Origin: Raffaelea ambrosiae | Taxonomy: Eukaryota > Ascomycota > Sordariomycetes > Ophiostomatales > Ophiostomataceae | Direction: 5' to 3' | DNA length: 64,000 bases | Assembly (NCBI GenBank): GCA_002778195.1 | Contig: PCDI01000005.1 | Location: forward strand, 303,351 to 367,350 | Shown: in pieces, positions 61,918-64,000 of the stretch | How positions within the stretch are numbered: position 1 is the first letter of the stretch | How the letters are laid out: each line of letters starts with the position of its first letter | Program-made: the position numbers and the translations under genes | Notes under the pieces: model-generated | Told to the model about the DNA's origin: nothing | The model's database searches: none | The model's input: only the letters and a program-made list of their open reading frames with translations

Positions 61918-63781
61918 CCTGGGGGGGGAAGAAGGGTGCGGTGGTAGTGTCAGAGGATGAGTGTCGGAGCACAGCTGCAGTCGTTGTTGCGGCCGTCTGA
62001 GCCGAATGAGCCGTCCACTCGGGTGGGCAGAGGAGAGCTGCTTTTGTTCTTTTTGCTGTTTCTGCTTCGAGGCCGGCTGCTTTGGGCAGGATTCCCCGGG
62101 CGAGACAGACAAAGTAGGAGACAGAAGACAGCAGTAGAAAGAAGCAGCGTAGTCGGTTTCTGCTCTGGCCAGTCAAGAAGTACAAGAGAGGGCCTGTGGA
62201 AGGGGGGGGCGTGTGAGGCTGTCGACCTTGAGACGTCAGTCGAGATGCGTTGCTTTTTAACTTCCTTGTTTGGTTGCTCTGACGCAATGGGGACGGTGTG
62301 GAGTTACACCGCTGGAAAGCGAGCGGCATAAAACACGAGAAAAAGAAAGGTCAAGGAAGGGGAGAAAACGGCCTGACCCACCTATGGTAACGGATGCCGG
62401 CTCCGGAACATAGCTGACCTCGTTGTGGTGTGGTGTCGGTGGACGGGCAGCTGTTGAGGCTGTAGGAAACAGTCACAGAACCAAAAAGCAAAAAAAAAAA
62501 GCCGGGGCCAAGATCCCAAAAAGCCGGCAGAATTGGTCATCCGCTGCTTTTCTCTGGGCGAGGGCCGTTGTGGAGGGTCTGTTGGAGGGTCTCTTTTAGG
62601 GTCTTTTGGGCGGGTCTTCCAGGCGGGTCAGCCTTCTGGAGAACCCTTGCGTGATGGCGGAGTCCGGCCTCCATAACCCCTCCCGCTGGCAGGCTGGGCG
62701 CGCTAAGCCCAAAGCAGAAGTATTCCTGCATACGGAAACCGCGACCCAGCCGTTAGTCACGATGCTGTCTGGCAGGGCCAATGAAAGGAGCAGGCCAAGA
62801 ACACCGCTGCACGGGAATCGACTGTTTTACGTACAGCCTGTTGGAGGGGATCTGTGCCGTGCTATCCATCCCTGCAGCCCTGTCCTCTCCTCCGCCCCAG
62901 CTTCCCAATCTAGATGGAACATATTCACCAACTACAGCCTGGAAGAATGCTTCCTGAGCCGCCGTAAAGAGGCCGATCGGGCGCGGTCTTTTACTCGCTT
63001 GTTACTCATCGTCATGCCCATGACGCCCATGACAACGCAGGCAAGGAAGGAGACGTCAGAGAATGCGGAAAAGCCGGCCATCTTCCAGCGGAGTCATACG
63101 AGACACGCAGACGAGGTGCTGTCTGGTCTGTTGTGCTTTTTTTCTTTTCATTATTGCCGTTTTGGGTATGTCCAGCAATGGCAGCCCCTACGTCATGGCC
63201 CCAGACCACCTCGACAAGAGCAGATCGACGGAGCCTTATTTTGCATTCTAGACCGACTCGATCTTCTTTCTATGGGACGGTGTCTTCCAGCTGCGGGGCC
63301 TCCCTGGCCCTTTTCGCCCTTCTGGCCCTTCTGGTCCCTTTCGTGTCTTGGCATTCTCTCTGGTGGTGTCCAAGATCCACGTCCCACGTTTTTTTTTATG
63401 GTCCTCGCCTGCATGCACGGAACATTCTAGGGTCGAAAGGGAAGAAGCCAAAAGGCTCTCCTCGGACGTAGATCGGGCGGGACAGTCAGCAGCCAGCAGA
63501 GGGTGCCCTGTCGTGGCCACCGAGGCAACGCTGTCTCCCGTCTGCCCGTAGAACGTGACAATCGGTCCAGCCCAGCTGAGCTGATCATCGTGTCACCAAG
63601 CAGTCCATTTTCCCATCCACTGCCTTCCAGCAGCCCAGGCTGCCCACTCATTGCCTTGCCCTATGATGCAATGCGTCCCAGTGTGACCCAGGGTGACCCA
63701 GGGTGACCCAGTGTGACCCAGTGTGATCCAGCGTGGCCCAGCATCGTCCAGCTGCGGCCCATTGGCTGCTGCCGCCGTCCC
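61918..63781. other. intergenic, no gene accepted
   Basis: The first part is the leader and promoter of the transcription-factor-like gene. A 274-codon plus-strand frame (62606-63430) is compositionally odd, ends in a Phe/Pro/Trp-rich stretch and matches nothing; rejected. The 10 bp repeat at 63671-63760 is listed separately. Confidence 0.45.
63671..63760. repeat. 10 bp minisatellite, about nine decaying copies
   Basis: Consensus GTGTGACCCA with exact 10 bp period. The central copies (63681-63720) are nearly identical and outer copies diverge progressively. It lies just beyond the PrpF-like stop codon. Confidence 0.93.
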
Positions 63782-64000
63782 TCAGTACAACACCTTCCCT
63801 TCCATCAGCACGCGTGCCGTCCGGTGCAGCTCCGCCGACCGGATCGTCCCATCGGCCGCGTCCAGCGTCGTGCCCACGTCCACTCGTCCGCTCGGGTGTC
63901 CAATGACCAGCATGTCGCCGCCCAGTCTCCCCGTCTTGCGCCGCTGCTCGCCCACGATCTGGTGGGCCAGCGTGCCCGGCATGCGCGCCGCCGCACCCAG
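63782..64000 (-). CDS. PrpF/methylitaconate isomerase family protein, partial (C-terminus)
   Basis: Open to the window edge, so only the last 72 residues are seen. LGAAARMPGTLAHQIVGEQ, MLVIGHPSGRVDVGTT and ELHRTARVLMEGKVLY are the typical end of PrpF-family (DUF453) proteins, with IGHPSG and RTAR-LMEG as the signature. These enzymes isomerise methylaconitate-type or 4-oxalomesaconate-type substrates. The ATG at 63982 is internal; the reading frame continues upstream. Confidence 0.8.
   Translation of the reverse strand: MGAAARMPGTLAHQIVGEQRRKTGRLGGDMLVIGHPSGRVDVGTTLDAADGTIRSAELHRTARVLMEGKVLY

Noticed and set aside
62606..63430. 274-codon plus-strand frame
   Set aside because: Composition is erratic, no domain is visible and the end is encoded by simple sequence; it looks like a chance frame in GC-rich DNA.
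1..64000. tRNA, rRNA or CRISPR elements
   Set aside because: No cloverleaf-like sequence with a proper T-arm, no rRNA blocks and no spaced direct repeats were found by eye; tandem repeats lack unique spacers.

Overview
This window is nuclear DNA of a filamentous ascomycete, most likely a Sordariomycete. Evidence: many genes carry short GT-AG introns of about 55-125 bp, and gene families are typically fungal (HET, DUF3328/UstYa, DUF1996, DUF8021, GT32, QDE-2-type Argonaute, fungal transcription-factor domain). No rRNA, tRNA, CRISPR or intact transposon could be recognised. Genus cannot be fixed from the sequence alone. Exon structures below come from reading splice sites by eye, and for nearly all spliced genes the joined exons keep a consistent reading frame.

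Left part (0-12.5 kb): a small secreted protein, a PARP (BRCT-WGR-catalytic), a protein phosphatase 1 inhibitor-2 homologue, an intronless maleylacetate reductase, a large TPR-like protein of unknown role, and a YAT-family amino-acid permease. A 4.3 kb stretch without a recognisable gene follows. From 16.8 to 22.8 kb come a cytochrome P450, a truncated HET pseudogene, a DHA2 MFS transporter and a secreted DUF1996 protein. After another empty 2.7 kb come a GT32 mannosyltransferase-like enzyme with a GC-AG intron, a delta-12-type fatty-acid desaturase, an ammonium transporter with six GATA sites upstream, a secreted DUF8021 protein, a secreted-type cytidine/deoxycytidylate deaminase-fold protein and a decayed sugar transporter.

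Middle (37-43 kb): a transaldolase preceded by an array of six quasi-palindromic CCTGYRCAGG sites, a bHLH-zipper factor, a hypothetical ORF, and two UstYa-like (DUF3328) loci, one of them a pseudogene.

Right part (43-64 kb): an FAD monooxygenase, a HOL1-like MFS transporter, an Argonaute, a YHR202W-type metallophosphatase, a large putative transcription factor and the edge of a PrpF-family gene. By eye this part differs in style: strongly G/C-ending codons, low-complexity protein segments, and many tandem repeats in leaders, introns and 3' regions.

The most unusual signal is a shared repeat core (about 17-24 bp, CGAGCGAAGCGAGGA-type) that fills one intron in each of three unrelated genes of the right part, in both orientations relative to transcription. 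These introns have almost no stop codons, so naive ORF calling reads straight through them. This resembles introner-like elements and is the best candidate here for something undescribed.
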